From assembly GCA_903861055.1 (NCBI GenBank), contig CAIOSU010000148.1, positions 1-5,374 on the forward strand: a stretch of DNA of 5,374 nt. The letters are read 5' to 3'. A program made the position numbers and the translations under genes. Below are positions 1 to 5,374 of this stretch, piece after piece; the stretch's first letter is position 1, and each line of letters begins with the position of its first letter. The notes beneath the pieces are model-generated. The model saw only the letters and a program-made list of their open reading frames with translations. It was not told the origin of the DNA and did no database searches. The stretch comes from an uncultured bacterium. GTDB lineage: Bacteria > Bacteroidota > Bacteroidia > Chitinophagales > CAIOSU01.

Positions 1-103
1 GCAGGTGTGAACAAGGTATTGACTAATTGATTCAAAAAAAATAACACTGGCATTACCATTTTTTGGCAGTGCGCCATGTTGATAATTATTAAAACCTTAT
101 CGC

Positions 104-115
104 AACAACGTTGTT
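104..115. repeat. Perfect 12-bp palindrome AACAACGTTGTT
   Basis: The sequence AACAACGTTGTT equals its own reverse complement, and the symmetry stops at the next base on each side (C at 103, A at 116). With no loop it would not form a useful RNA hairpin, so a dimeric protein-binding site is the natural alternative. It lies about 70 bp upstream of the candidate -33 element. A 12-bp palindrome can occur by chance in AT-rich DNA, so a regulatory role is only a possibility. Confidence 0.3.
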
Positions 116-187
116 ATTCACTGTATTCCTTGCTGATGCTCTGGTTGTTTTATTTTAGGGTACTGGATAACTTAATGCCACAATGCG

Positions 188-218
188 TTGAAAACGTAAA
201 ATGGTTTAAGTAGCTTTG
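188..218 (+). promoter_or_regulatory. Candidate Bacteroidetes promoter for the nuo operon
   Basis: TTG at 188-190 is followed after 20 bases by TAGCTTTG at 211-218. This matches the known Bacteroidetes primary sigma factor consensus, a TTG-type -33 element, a spacer of roughly 17-23 bases and a TAnnTTTG -7 element. The expected transcription start would be about 5-8 bases after the -7 box, leaving a short leader of roughly 15-20 bases before the nuoA ATG at 241. The position, directly ahead of the first gene of the cluster, supports the call. There is no experimental evidence in the sequence itself. Confidence 0.6.
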
Positions 219-240
219 CAGGATTAAAGAAACCTGTCGT

Positions 241-603
241 ATGCCGAATTCTATTGATTACTTGGCGATATTAATCCAGTTTCTTGTAGGTGCTGGTTTC
301 GTGGTTACTACAATGGTTGTATCTCATGCAATCGGTCCTAAACGCAAAACGAGCGACAAGCTTGAAGCGTTTGAGTGCGGTATAGATTCTCAGGGTAATG
401 CCCGCTTGCCATTTTCTATCAAGTATTTCCTTATTGCCATTCTTTTTGTAATGTTCGATGTGGAGATTATTTTTATGTATCCTTGGGCGGTTAATTTTCA
501 CGAGCTAGGAGCCGATGGTTTCTTGCAGATGTTACTTTTTATTGGGACTTTGTTATTGGGCTTTGTTTACGTCATTAAGAAAGGAGTTTTCAAATGGGAA
601 TAG
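241..603 (+). CDS. nuoA: NADH-quinone oxidoreductase subunit A (NuoA)
   Basis: Small membrane subunit of complex I (ND3 family), 120 residues, a usual length. Three hydrophobic segments are visible at about residues 7-29, 60-80 and 94-112. The loop between the first two carries the family motif FECGID (44-49, Cys46), which in complex I lies near the quinone-binding region. The second helix is preceded by RLPFSIKYF (55-63) and contains the conserved acidic pair Asp73 and Glu75 in FDVEI, followed by YPWA (80-83). The ATG at 241 gives a full N-terminal helix, and no clear Shine-Dalgarno sequence precedes it, as is common in Bacteroidetes. It is the first gene of the operon, about 22 bp after a candidate promoter, and its last 10 bases overlap nuoB. 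Confidence 0.96.
   Translation: MPNSIDYLAILIQFLVGAGFVVTTMVVSHAIGPKRKTSDKLEAFECGIDSQGNARLPFSIKYFLIAILFVMFDVEIIFMYPWAVNFHELGADGFLQMLLFIGTLLLGFVYVIKKGVFKWE
581..586 (+). promoter_or_regulatory. Shine-Dalgarno-like AAGGAG before nuoB
   Basis: AAGGAG lies 7 bases before the nuoB ATG at 594, ideal ribosome-binding spacing. It sits inside the last codons of nuoA (lysine-glycine-valine), so part of the match could be dictated by the NuoA protein sequence. No other gene start in the window has such a clear site. It supports 594 over the later in-frame ATG at 669 as the nuoB start. Confidence 0.5.
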
Positions 604-1157
604 CAATTGACACCGGAGCAATACCCGGTACTAGAGTTACGGAGAGAGGATTAGAGGGAGAAGGCTTTATGGCTACCTCTTTGGATAAGTTTGTAGGCAT
701 GGCTAGGGCTAATTCACTATGGCCATTACCTTTTGCCACGTCGTGTTGTGGTATCGAGTTTATGTCCACTATGGCTTCCGATTTTGATTTGGCACGTTTT
801 GGTTCAGAGCGCATAAGCTTCTCGCCCCGCCAAGCAGATATGCTTTTGGTAGCTGGTACCATCGCTAAAAAGATGGGCCCCGTATTAAAGCAAGTATACC
901 TACAAATGGCCGAGCCCCGTTGGGTAATAGCTATAGGCGCTTGCGCAAGCAGCGGTGGTATTTTTGACACTTACAGCGTATTGCAAGGCATTGATAAGGT
1001 AATACCAGTTGATGTGTATGTACCAGGCTGCCCACCGCGCCCCGAGCAGATATTAGATGGCGTAATGAGACTGCAAGAGCTAGTAAAAAAGGAATCGATA
1101 CACAGAAGGAATTCACCAGAATATAAAGCACTGTTGGCTAGCTACGGAATTGAATAA
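594..1157 (+). CDS. nuoB: NADH-quinone oxidoreductase subunit B (NuoB)
   Basis: Peripheral-arm subunit (PSST/Nqo6 family), 187 residues, holding the terminal 4Fe-4S cluster N2 that passes electrons to quinone. The four ligands are visible: the adjacent pair Cys51-Cys52 in ATSCCGIEF, Cys117 in GACASSGG and Cys146 in VPGCPPRPE. Other family blocks are RANSLWPLPF (38-47), SPRQADMLLVAGT (77-89) and the segment after MAEPRWV (105-111). The segment GEGFMATSLDK (22-32) is typical of Bacteroidetes homologues. I chose the ATG at 594 because it keeps that segment with a normal N-terminal extension and follows AAGGAG; the ATG at 669 would start at MATSLDK and is less likely. It overlaps nuoA by 10 bases, suggesting coupled translation, and is 3 bases from nuoC. 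Confidence 0.97.
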   Translation: MGIAIDTGAIPGTRVTERGLEGEGFMATSLDKFVGMARANSLWPLPFATSCCGIEFMSTMASDFDLARFGSERISFSPRQADMLLVAGTIAKKMGPVLKQVYLQMAEPRWVIAIGACASSGGIFDTYSVLQGIDKVIPVDVYVPGCPPRPEQILDGVMRLQELVKKESIHRRNSPEYKALLASYGIE

Positions 1158-1160
1158 GAC

Positions 1161-1667
1161 ATGGCGGAGATAACAAACACCTATATCTTTGAAAAGCTTC
1201 AGCAACATTTCGGTGCTGATGTACTAGCCTCGGAGGAATCTTACGGTATGTTGTCGGTTACCCTCAACAATGAGCGCAACGTAGATGCGATCAAGTTTTT
1301 GAGGGACGATAGCGAGTTACAGTTCAATTTCCTTACAGACCTGTGTGCGGTACACTATCCTGATAATGTTGGCAATGAGCTATGCATGGTGTACCATATG
1401 CATAGTTTCTATACTAACTTGCGTATTCGGTTGAAGTTTTTTATACCTATCAGCCATCCACATATCGCTACTATTACCGTTTTGTACGAGGCGGCTAATT
1501 GGCAAGAGCGCGAAACATTTGATTTCTATGGGGTAATTTTTGATGGGCACCCTAACTTGAAAAGAATAGTAAACGTGGACGAAATGGATTACTTTCCATT
1601 AAGGCGCGAGTACCCCTTGGAAGATAGTACCCGAAATGATAAGGCTGACGAATATTTTGGAAGATAG
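1161..1667 (+). CDS. nuoC: NADH-quinone oxidoreductase subunit C (NuoC)
   Basis: Peripheral-arm 30-kDa subunit (Nqo5 family), 168 residues. It carries no cofactor and packs against NuoD and NuoB to stabilise the connecting part of the hydrophilic arm. The family signature is clear at residues 116-136, beginning ERETFDFYG and ending HPNLKRI, followed by a PLRREYPL segment near the C-terminus that is typical of the end of the domain. The N-terminal half has the expected alpha/beta character, with FNFLTDLCAVHYP at 55-67. It is a stand-alone protein rather than the fused NuoCD of enterobacteria. The ATG at 1161 lies 3 bases after nuoB stops, and nuoD begins 2 bases after its own stop, so all three are clearly co-transcribed. 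No Shine-Dalgarno sequence is evident. Confidence 0.96.
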   Translation: MAEITNTYIFEKLQQHFGADVLASEESYGMLSVTLNNERNVDAIKFLRDDSELQFNFLTDLCAVHYPDNVGNELCMVYHMHSFYTNLRIRLKFFIPISHPHIATITVLYEAANWQERETFDFYGVIFDGHPNLKRIVNVDEMDYFPLRREYPLEDSTRNDKADEYFGR

Positions 1668-1669
1668 AA

Positions 1670-2869
1670 ATGAATATGGAAAACCCAGTAGCACCAGATC
1701 TGCTTAAGGATTATACAACCCTTAACCTTGGCCCAACCCACCCGGCAACGCATGGTATTTTCCAGAACGTGCTGAAGTTGGATGGTGAGGTGATTGTAGA
1801 TACTGAGCAAACTGTTGGTTACATTCATCGTGCCTTTGAAAAAATTGCCGAGCGCCGTCCGTTCTACCAGGTTACAACGCTTACGGATAGGATGAACTAT
1901 TGTTCATCGCCTATTAATAACATTGGTTGGCATATGACGGTAGAGAAGTTGATACAGGTGGAGATACCAAAGCGCGCGCAATACATTCGCGTCATCATCA
2001 TGGAGCTTGCCCGTATTGCCGACCATATTATTTGCAATGCGGTAATAGGAGTGGACACCGGTGCTTTGACAGGCTTCACTTATATGTTCCAGTGGAGGGA
2101 GAAAATTTACGACATTTACGAACAGATTTGCGGTGCTAGGTTGACTACCAATATTGGCCGCATAGGTGGCATGGAGCGCGACCTGAACGAAACTGCCATA
2201 CGCCTGATAAATGAGTTTTTGAGGGATTTCCCTAAGGTATTTGGGCAGTTTCGCAGTTTGCTAGAGCGCAACCGCATATTTATGGATCGCGTTATTGGCA
2301 CCGGCCCTATAAGCGCTGAGCGTGCCCTAAACTATGGTTTTACTGGACCCAACTTACGTGCTGCTGGTGTAGATTATGATGTAAGGGTAATGAATCCTTA
2401 CAGTTCATATCAAGATTTCGATTTCAATATACCTATTGGAACCAGTGGAGATACTTACGATCGTTTTATGGTGCGTAATGAGGAGATGGTGGAGAGTATG
2501 AAAATCATTAGGCAGGCATTGGATAATCTACCCGAAGGTAGGCACTTTGCCGATGTGCCGGAGTTCTATCTCCCTCCGAAAGAGGATGTATATACTAAAA
2601 TGGAAGCGCTTATATGGCACTTCAAGATAGTGATGGGCGAGCAAGATGTGCCAATTGGCGAAGTATACCATAGTGTAGAGGGCGGCAATGGCGAGCTAGG
2701 ATATTACCTAGTAAGTGATGGCGGCCGTGCAGCATACCGCTTGCACTTCCGCAGGCCATGCTTTATTTACTACCAAGCATACCCCGAAATGATTAAGGGC
2801 AGCATGTTGAGTGATGCCATATTAACAATGAGTAGCATGAACGTAATTGCCGGCGAGCTAGACGGCTGA
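1670..2869 (+). CDS. nuoD: NADH-quinone oxidoreductase subunit D (NuoD)
   Basis: 49-kDa subunit (Nqo4 family, related to the large subunit of NiFe hydrogenases), 399 residues, complete. With NuoB it forms the quinone-reduction pocket. The N-terminal motif LGPTHPATHG (20-29) contains His28, and Tyr77 lies in DRMNYCSS; these align by constant offset with the quinone-contacting His38 and Tyr87 of Thermus Nqo4. Further family blocks are GYIHRAFEK (50-58), ARLTTNIGRIGGM (about 156-168), the segment around VEGGNGELGYYLVSDG and the C-terminal VIAGELDG. The hydrogenase-type Ni-binding cysteines are absent, as expected for complex I. A second ATG lies two codons in (1676), so the exact start is uncertain by two residues. 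A 30-base gap precedes nuoE. Confidence 0.97.
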   Translation: MNMENPVAPDLLKDYTTLNLGPTHPATHGIFQNVLKLDGEVIVDTEQTVGYIHRAFEKIAERRPFYQVTTLTDRMNYCSSPINNIGWHMTVEKLIQVEIPKRAQYIRVIIMELARIADHIICNAVIGVDTGALTGFTYMFQWREKIYDIYEQICGARLTTNIGRIGGMERDLNETAIRLINEFLRDFPKVFGQFRSLLERNRIFMDRVIGTGPISAERALNYGFTGPNLRAAGVDYDVRVMNPYSSYQDFDFNIPIGTSGDTYDRFMVRNEEMVESMKIIRQALDNLPEGRHFADVPEFYLPPKEDVYTKMEALIWHFKIVMGEQDVPIGEVYHSVEGGNGELGYYLVSDGGRAAYRLHFRRPCFIYYQAYPEMIKGSMLSDAILTMSSMNVIAGELDG

Positions 2870-2899
2870 TTATAAAATCAATTTGGAACACGAACAACG

Positions 2900-3436
2900 A
2901 TGTCGGAAGTAAAGTTTAACGATGAAACGCTTGCGGTGGTGCACAACCTCATGAGGCGCTATCCTGAAGGTAGGCACAAGTCAGCCCTGCTGCCCATATT
3001 GCACTTAGCACAAGCTGAGTTTGGCGGTTGGCTAAGCCCAGCTACTATGGATTATGTGGCATCGATATTGAATATAAAGCCTGTAGAGGTATATGAGGTA
3101 GCATCTTTTTACTCGATGTACAACCTTAACCCAGTGGGTAAATGTATGTTGGAGGTATGCCGCACCAGCTCGTGCTGGTTGCGCGGTGCCGACGACGTGA
3201 TAAGGCATATTGAAAAACGCCTTGAAATTAAAGTAGGGGAGACTACTGCCGACGGCATGTTCAGCCTTAAAGCGGTGGAATGCCTAGGTTCTTGCGGCAC
3301 AGCGCCGATGATGCAGGTAGGTAAGGATTTCCATGAGAATTTAACACTTGAGAAAGTAGATGAACTGCTCACACAGTTTACCAATGAAGATAAGCACAGC
3401 AGATATTGCGATGCTAATACGTATCGCAAAAATTAA
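2900..3436 (+). CDS. nuoE: NADH-quinone oxidoreductase subunit E (NuoE)
   Basis: 24-kDa subunit (Nqo2 family), 178 residues, with a thioredoxin-like fold binding the 2Fe-2S cluster N1a next to the FMN of NuoF. The ligands are Cys87 and Cys92 (CRTSSC, spacing of four) and Cys128 and Cys132 (CLGSC, spacing of three). The N-terminal helical domain shows the usual RYPEGRHKSALLPIL (20-34) and VYEVASFYSMY (64-74). The final conserved block is FHENLTLEKVDELL, after which comes a polar tail of about 20 residues with no recognisable conservation (see findings). The ATG at 2900 gives a normal N-terminus and no Shine-Dalgarno sequence is visible. It is 20 bases upstream of nuoF, its direct partner in the NADH dehydrogenase module. 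Confidence 0.96.
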   Translation: MSEVKFNDETLAVVHNLMRRYPEGRHKSALLPILHLAQAEFGGWLSPATMDYVASILNIKPVEVYEVASFYSMYNLNPVGKCMLEVCRTSSCWLRGADDVIRHIEKRLEIKVGETTADGMFSLKAVECLGSCGTAPMMQVGKDFHENLTLEKVDELLTQFTNEDKHSRYCDANTYRKN

Positions 3437-3456
3437 GTACTGGCAAGATTTAAGTA

Positions 3457-4796
3457 ATGGGTAAGAAACTATTATTACAGAACGATAAAATACCAGGTAT
3501 AGATACCTACGAGGTTTATCGCCAGCACGGGGGCTATTCTTCGGTTGAGAAGGCATTTAAGATGACTTCTGACGAGGTAGTGGAAGAAGTTAAAAAATCA
3601 GGCTTGCGCGGCCGCGGTGGTGCGGGTTTTCCTACCGGTATGAAGTGGAGTTTTTTGGCCAAGCCAGAAGGCGTGCCTCGCTATTTGGTGTGTAATGCTG
3701 ATGAAAGTGAGCCGGGTACGTTTAAAGATCGTTACCTAATGCAGCGCCACCCTCATTTGCTTATTGAGGGTATGATTGCCGCTAGTTATGCTTTGGGTGC
3801 CAATACAGCTTACATTTACATCCGTGGAGAGTATTTTTATATTGTAAATATTCTTGAGAAAGCCATTGAAGAAGCCTATACCGCAGGTTGGTTGGGCGAT
3901 AATATTCAAGGCAGTGGTTATTCTCTTAACATGTATGTGCACCCCGGCGCTGGCGCGTATATTTGTGGAGAAGAGACCGCCTTGCTCGAATCATTAGAAG
4001 GCAAGCGTGGCAACCCACGTATCAAGCCACCGTTCCCGGCAGTAAAAGGTTTGTATGCCTGCCCAACAGTGGTAAACAATGTAGAGACCATTGCAGCAGT
4101 GGTACCTATCTTGAATATGGGTGGTGATGAGTATGCTAAAATCGGAATCGGTAAATCGACAGGTACTAAATTAATTTCTGCATCAGGCCATATCAAAAAG
4201 CCAGGTGTTTACGAAATTGAATTGGGGTTGCCAGTTGAAGAGTTCATATACTCCGAAGAGTATTGCGGTGGAATACTAAATGATAAAAAATTGAAAGCGG
4301 TAGTACCGGGTGGCTCATCTGTACCTATATTGCCAGCTGAATTGTCATTAAAGACACCAACAGGCGAACCTCGCTTAATGAGTTACGAATCGTTGAGTGA
4401 GGTGGCTTTGTTAGCGGTAGTATGTTGGGATCAGGCGGCTTTATTGTAATGGATGAAACCACCAGCATTGTTCGGAACTTGCATACATTCAATCGCTTTT
4501 ATCATCACGAAAGCTGCGGGCAATGTAGCCCCTGCCGCGAAGGAACCGGCTGGATGGAGAAGATAACGCACAAAATATTGGATGGACACGGCACTTTAGC
4601 AGATATAGACCTACTTTGGGATATACAGCGTAAGATAGAAGGTAACACCATTTGTCCGTTGGGCGATGCCGCTGCTTGGCCCGTAGCTGCAGCTATACGC
4701 CATTTCCGCGAAGAGTTTGAAGAGTATGTTTCTAATCCGTCTTCTATAGTGGATGTGAAACATTATTATAATATTCACAATTTGGTTGAAGCATAA
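3457..4796 (+). CDS. nuoF: NADH-quinone oxidoreductase subunit F (NuoF), interrupted by a frameshift
   Basis: 51-kDa subunit (Nqo1 family), which oxidises NADH on FMN and passes electrons to 4Fe-4S cluster N3. As read, the first frame (3457-4449, 330 residues) ends in a nonsense tail, while the rest lies in the -1 frame up to 4796. Joining them near 4401 gives 446 residues, a normal family length. The first part has the FMN/NADH motifs GRGGAGFPTGMKW (52-64) and NADESEPGTFKDR (80-92) and the signature GAGAYICGEETALLES (164-179). The second part has ESCGQCSPCREG with Cys354, Cys357 and Cys360 and the fourth N3 ligand Cys400 in NTICPLGD (numbered on the joined protein). If the break is real, the truncated product would lack N3 and could not transfer electrons. 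The protein is otherwise intact on both sides, so a base-calling error is the likelier cause. It is 5 bases from nuoG. Confidence 0.95.
4399..4406 (+). other. Frameshift site in nuoF (apparent loss of one G)
   Basis: In frame the codons read serine (4396-4398), GAG (4399-4401) and then GTG GCT TTG, which leave the family sequence. Adding one G to the GG at 4401-4402 gives GAG GGT GGC TTT GTT AGC GGT AGT ATG, reading EGGFVSGSM and running into LGSGGFIVMDE, the sequence expected after YESLSE in Bacteroidetes NuoF. A single missing base explains everything. The surrounding TTG AGT GAG GTG is not a slippery X-XXY-YYZ heptamer, which argues against programmed frameshifting. Confidence 0.9.
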
Positions 4797-4801
4797 CTGA
4801 T

Positions 4802-5374
4802 ATGGCAAAAGTAACCATAGATGGCATAGAAATAGAAGTACCAGATGGAACATCCATCTTGCAGGCTGCTCGTATGATAGGACCAACGGTGGCACCACCT
4901 GCTATGTGCTTTTATACTAACCTGCCCAGTAGCGGCGGGTATTGCCGTACTTGCATGGTAGAGGTTACCAAGGGATCTGAGAAAGACCCTAGGCCCATGC
5001 CAAAGTTGGTGGCAAGCTGCCGCACACAAGTAATGGATGGCATGGTAGTGGGCAACCGCACTAGCGAAAAGGCTGTAGATGCCCGTAAAGGCGTGGTGGA
5101 ATTTTTGCTATTGAACCACCCGCTGGATTGCCCCATTTGCGACCAAGCTGGAGAATGTCACTTGCAAGATTTGAGCTACGAGAATGGTTCGGCTAAAACC
5201 CGCACCGACTTTGAGCGCCGTACGTTTGATAAAATAGATATCGGCGACAAGATACAACTGCATATGAACCGCTGTATTCTGTGCTACCGTTGCGTGAAGG
5301 TTGCCGACCAGCTAACTCCTGAGCGCGTGCACGGTGTAATGAACCGCGGCGACCATAGCGAGATTTCGACTTAC
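4802..5374 (+). CDS. nuoG: NADH-quinone oxidoreductase subunit G (NuoG), N-terminal part, cut by window end
   Basis: The first 191 codons of the 75-kDa subunit (Nqo3 family) are open to the right edge; the whole protein should be several times longer. It begins with a ferredoxin-like 2Fe-2S domain (about 1-78) with N1b ligands Cys36, Cys48, Cys51 and Cys73. Next comes the His-Cys3 site for cluster N5: His106, Cys110, Cys113 and Cys119 in NHPLDCPICDQAGEC. Then three of the four N4 ligands, Cys158, Cys161 and Cys164 in CILCYRC; the fourth should fall beyond the window. NRGDHSEISTY at the edge is also a family block. The molybdopterin-oxidoreductase-like C-terminal domain is not in view. The ATG at 4802 lies 5 bases after the nuoF stop, has no Shine-Dalgarno sequence, and starts the usual MAKVTIDG. 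It relays electrons from NuoF towards NuoI and NuoB. Confidence 0.96.
   Translation, partial: MAKVTIDGIEIEVPDGTSILQAARMIGPTVAPPAMCFYTNLPSSGGYCRTCMVEVTKGSEKDPRPMPKLVASCRTQVMDGMVVGNRTSEKAVDARKGVVEFLLLNHPLDCPICDQAGECHLQDLSYENGSAKTRTDFERRTFDKIDIGDKIQLHMNRCILCYRCVKVADQLTPERVHGVMNRGDHSEISTY

Larger units (their letters stand above)
1..240. other. Non-coding leader upstream of nuoA
   Basis: No convincing gene is seen here. All three plus frames are closed early: frame 1 ends at a TGA at 28-30, which could be the last nine codons of an upstream gene, but these are too few to identify. The stretch is AT-rich, with an A-run near 34-41 and a T-run near 58-64. It holds a Bacteroidetes-type promoter candidate (188-218) and a 12-bp palindrome (104-115), listed separately. 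No tRNA, riboswitch or strong hairpin-plus-T-tract terminator was recognised. Confidence 0.7.

Noticed and set aside
1..30. End of an upstream gene in frame 1 (stop TGA at 28-30)
   Set aside because: Only nine codons are visible, with no identifiable motif. It could be a gene tail but cannot be supported.
64..76. Short inverted repeat TGGC-AGTGC-GCCA as a terminator for an upstream gene
   Set aside because: The stem is only 4 bp and no T-tract follows it on the plus strand. It is too weak to call a terminator.
1927..2139. Plus-strand open frame of 70 codons inside nuoD
   Set aside because: It lies wholly within nuoD in another frame and its translation has no recognisable features, while the nuoD frame carries conserved family motifs throughout.
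3109..3429. Minus-strand open frame of 106 codons inside nuoE
   Set aside because: It is antisense to a well-supported gene, has no recognisable domain and is best explained as a shadow of nuoE codon composition. The same applies to the other minus-strand frames, including 590-970 in nuoB and 4611-4898 across nuoF/nuoG.
4396..4410. Programmed -1 ribosomal frameshifting in nuoF
   Set aside because: The sequence around the break has no slippery heptamer and I saw no obvious stem-loop just downstream. NuoF is not known to need recoding. A one-base deletion explains it more simply.
4422..4796. A separate 124-residue gene starting at the ATG at 4422
   Set aside because: Its sequence is the C-terminal part of NuoF with the N3 cluster ligands. 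The conserved frame is recoverable upstream of the ATG (GGFVSGS), and there is no ribosome-binding site. It is the downstream half of a frameshifted nuoF.

Overview
The window carries the first seven genes of a bacterial respiratory complex I operon (NADH:quinone oxidoreductase, type I). All are on the plus strand in the order nuoA-nuoB-nuoC-nuoD-nuoE-nuoF-nuoG, and nuoG is cut by the right edge. NuoC and NuoD are separate genes. The wording of the conserved blocks points to the phylum Bacteroidetes/Bacteroidota: the GEGFMATSLDK start of the NuoB core, the GSEKDPRPMPKLVASCRT block of NuoG and the EYCGGI segment of NuoF. The moderately AT-rich DNA, mostly absent Shine-Dalgarno sequences and a TTG-N20-TAGCTTTG promoter candidate ahead of nuoA fit this. 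Genus or family cannot be given from what is visible.

Layout: 1-240 is non-coding leader with one good candidate promoter (188-218) and a perfect 12-bp palindrome (104-115). nuoA (241-603) encodes a small membrane subunit and overlaps nuoB (594-1157), which carries the N2 cluster ligands. nuoC (1161-1667) and nuoD (1670-2869) follow with 2-3 nt gaps. nuoE (2900-3436), nuoF (3457-4796) and nuoG (4802-5374, open) form the NADH-oxidising module. The tight spacing and lack of internal terminators indicate one transcript.

Together the products make an electron wire: NADH gives electrons to FMN on NuoF, they pass through the iron-sulfur clusters of NuoE/F/G to N2 on NuoB, and reach quinone in the NuoB/NuoD pocket. 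NuoA belongs to the membrane arm near that pocket. The remaining membrane subunits (NuoH-N) and NuoI would be expected downstream, outside the window.

The one real anomaly is in nuoF. The reading frame breaks near 4401, and adding one G to the GG at 4401-4402 restores a continuous, conserved-looking protein of 446 residues. No slippery heptamer is present, so a sequencing or assembly deletion, or a recent mutation, is more likely than programmed frameshifting. Apart from this I see an ordinary housekeeping operon and no evidence of a previously undescribed system.
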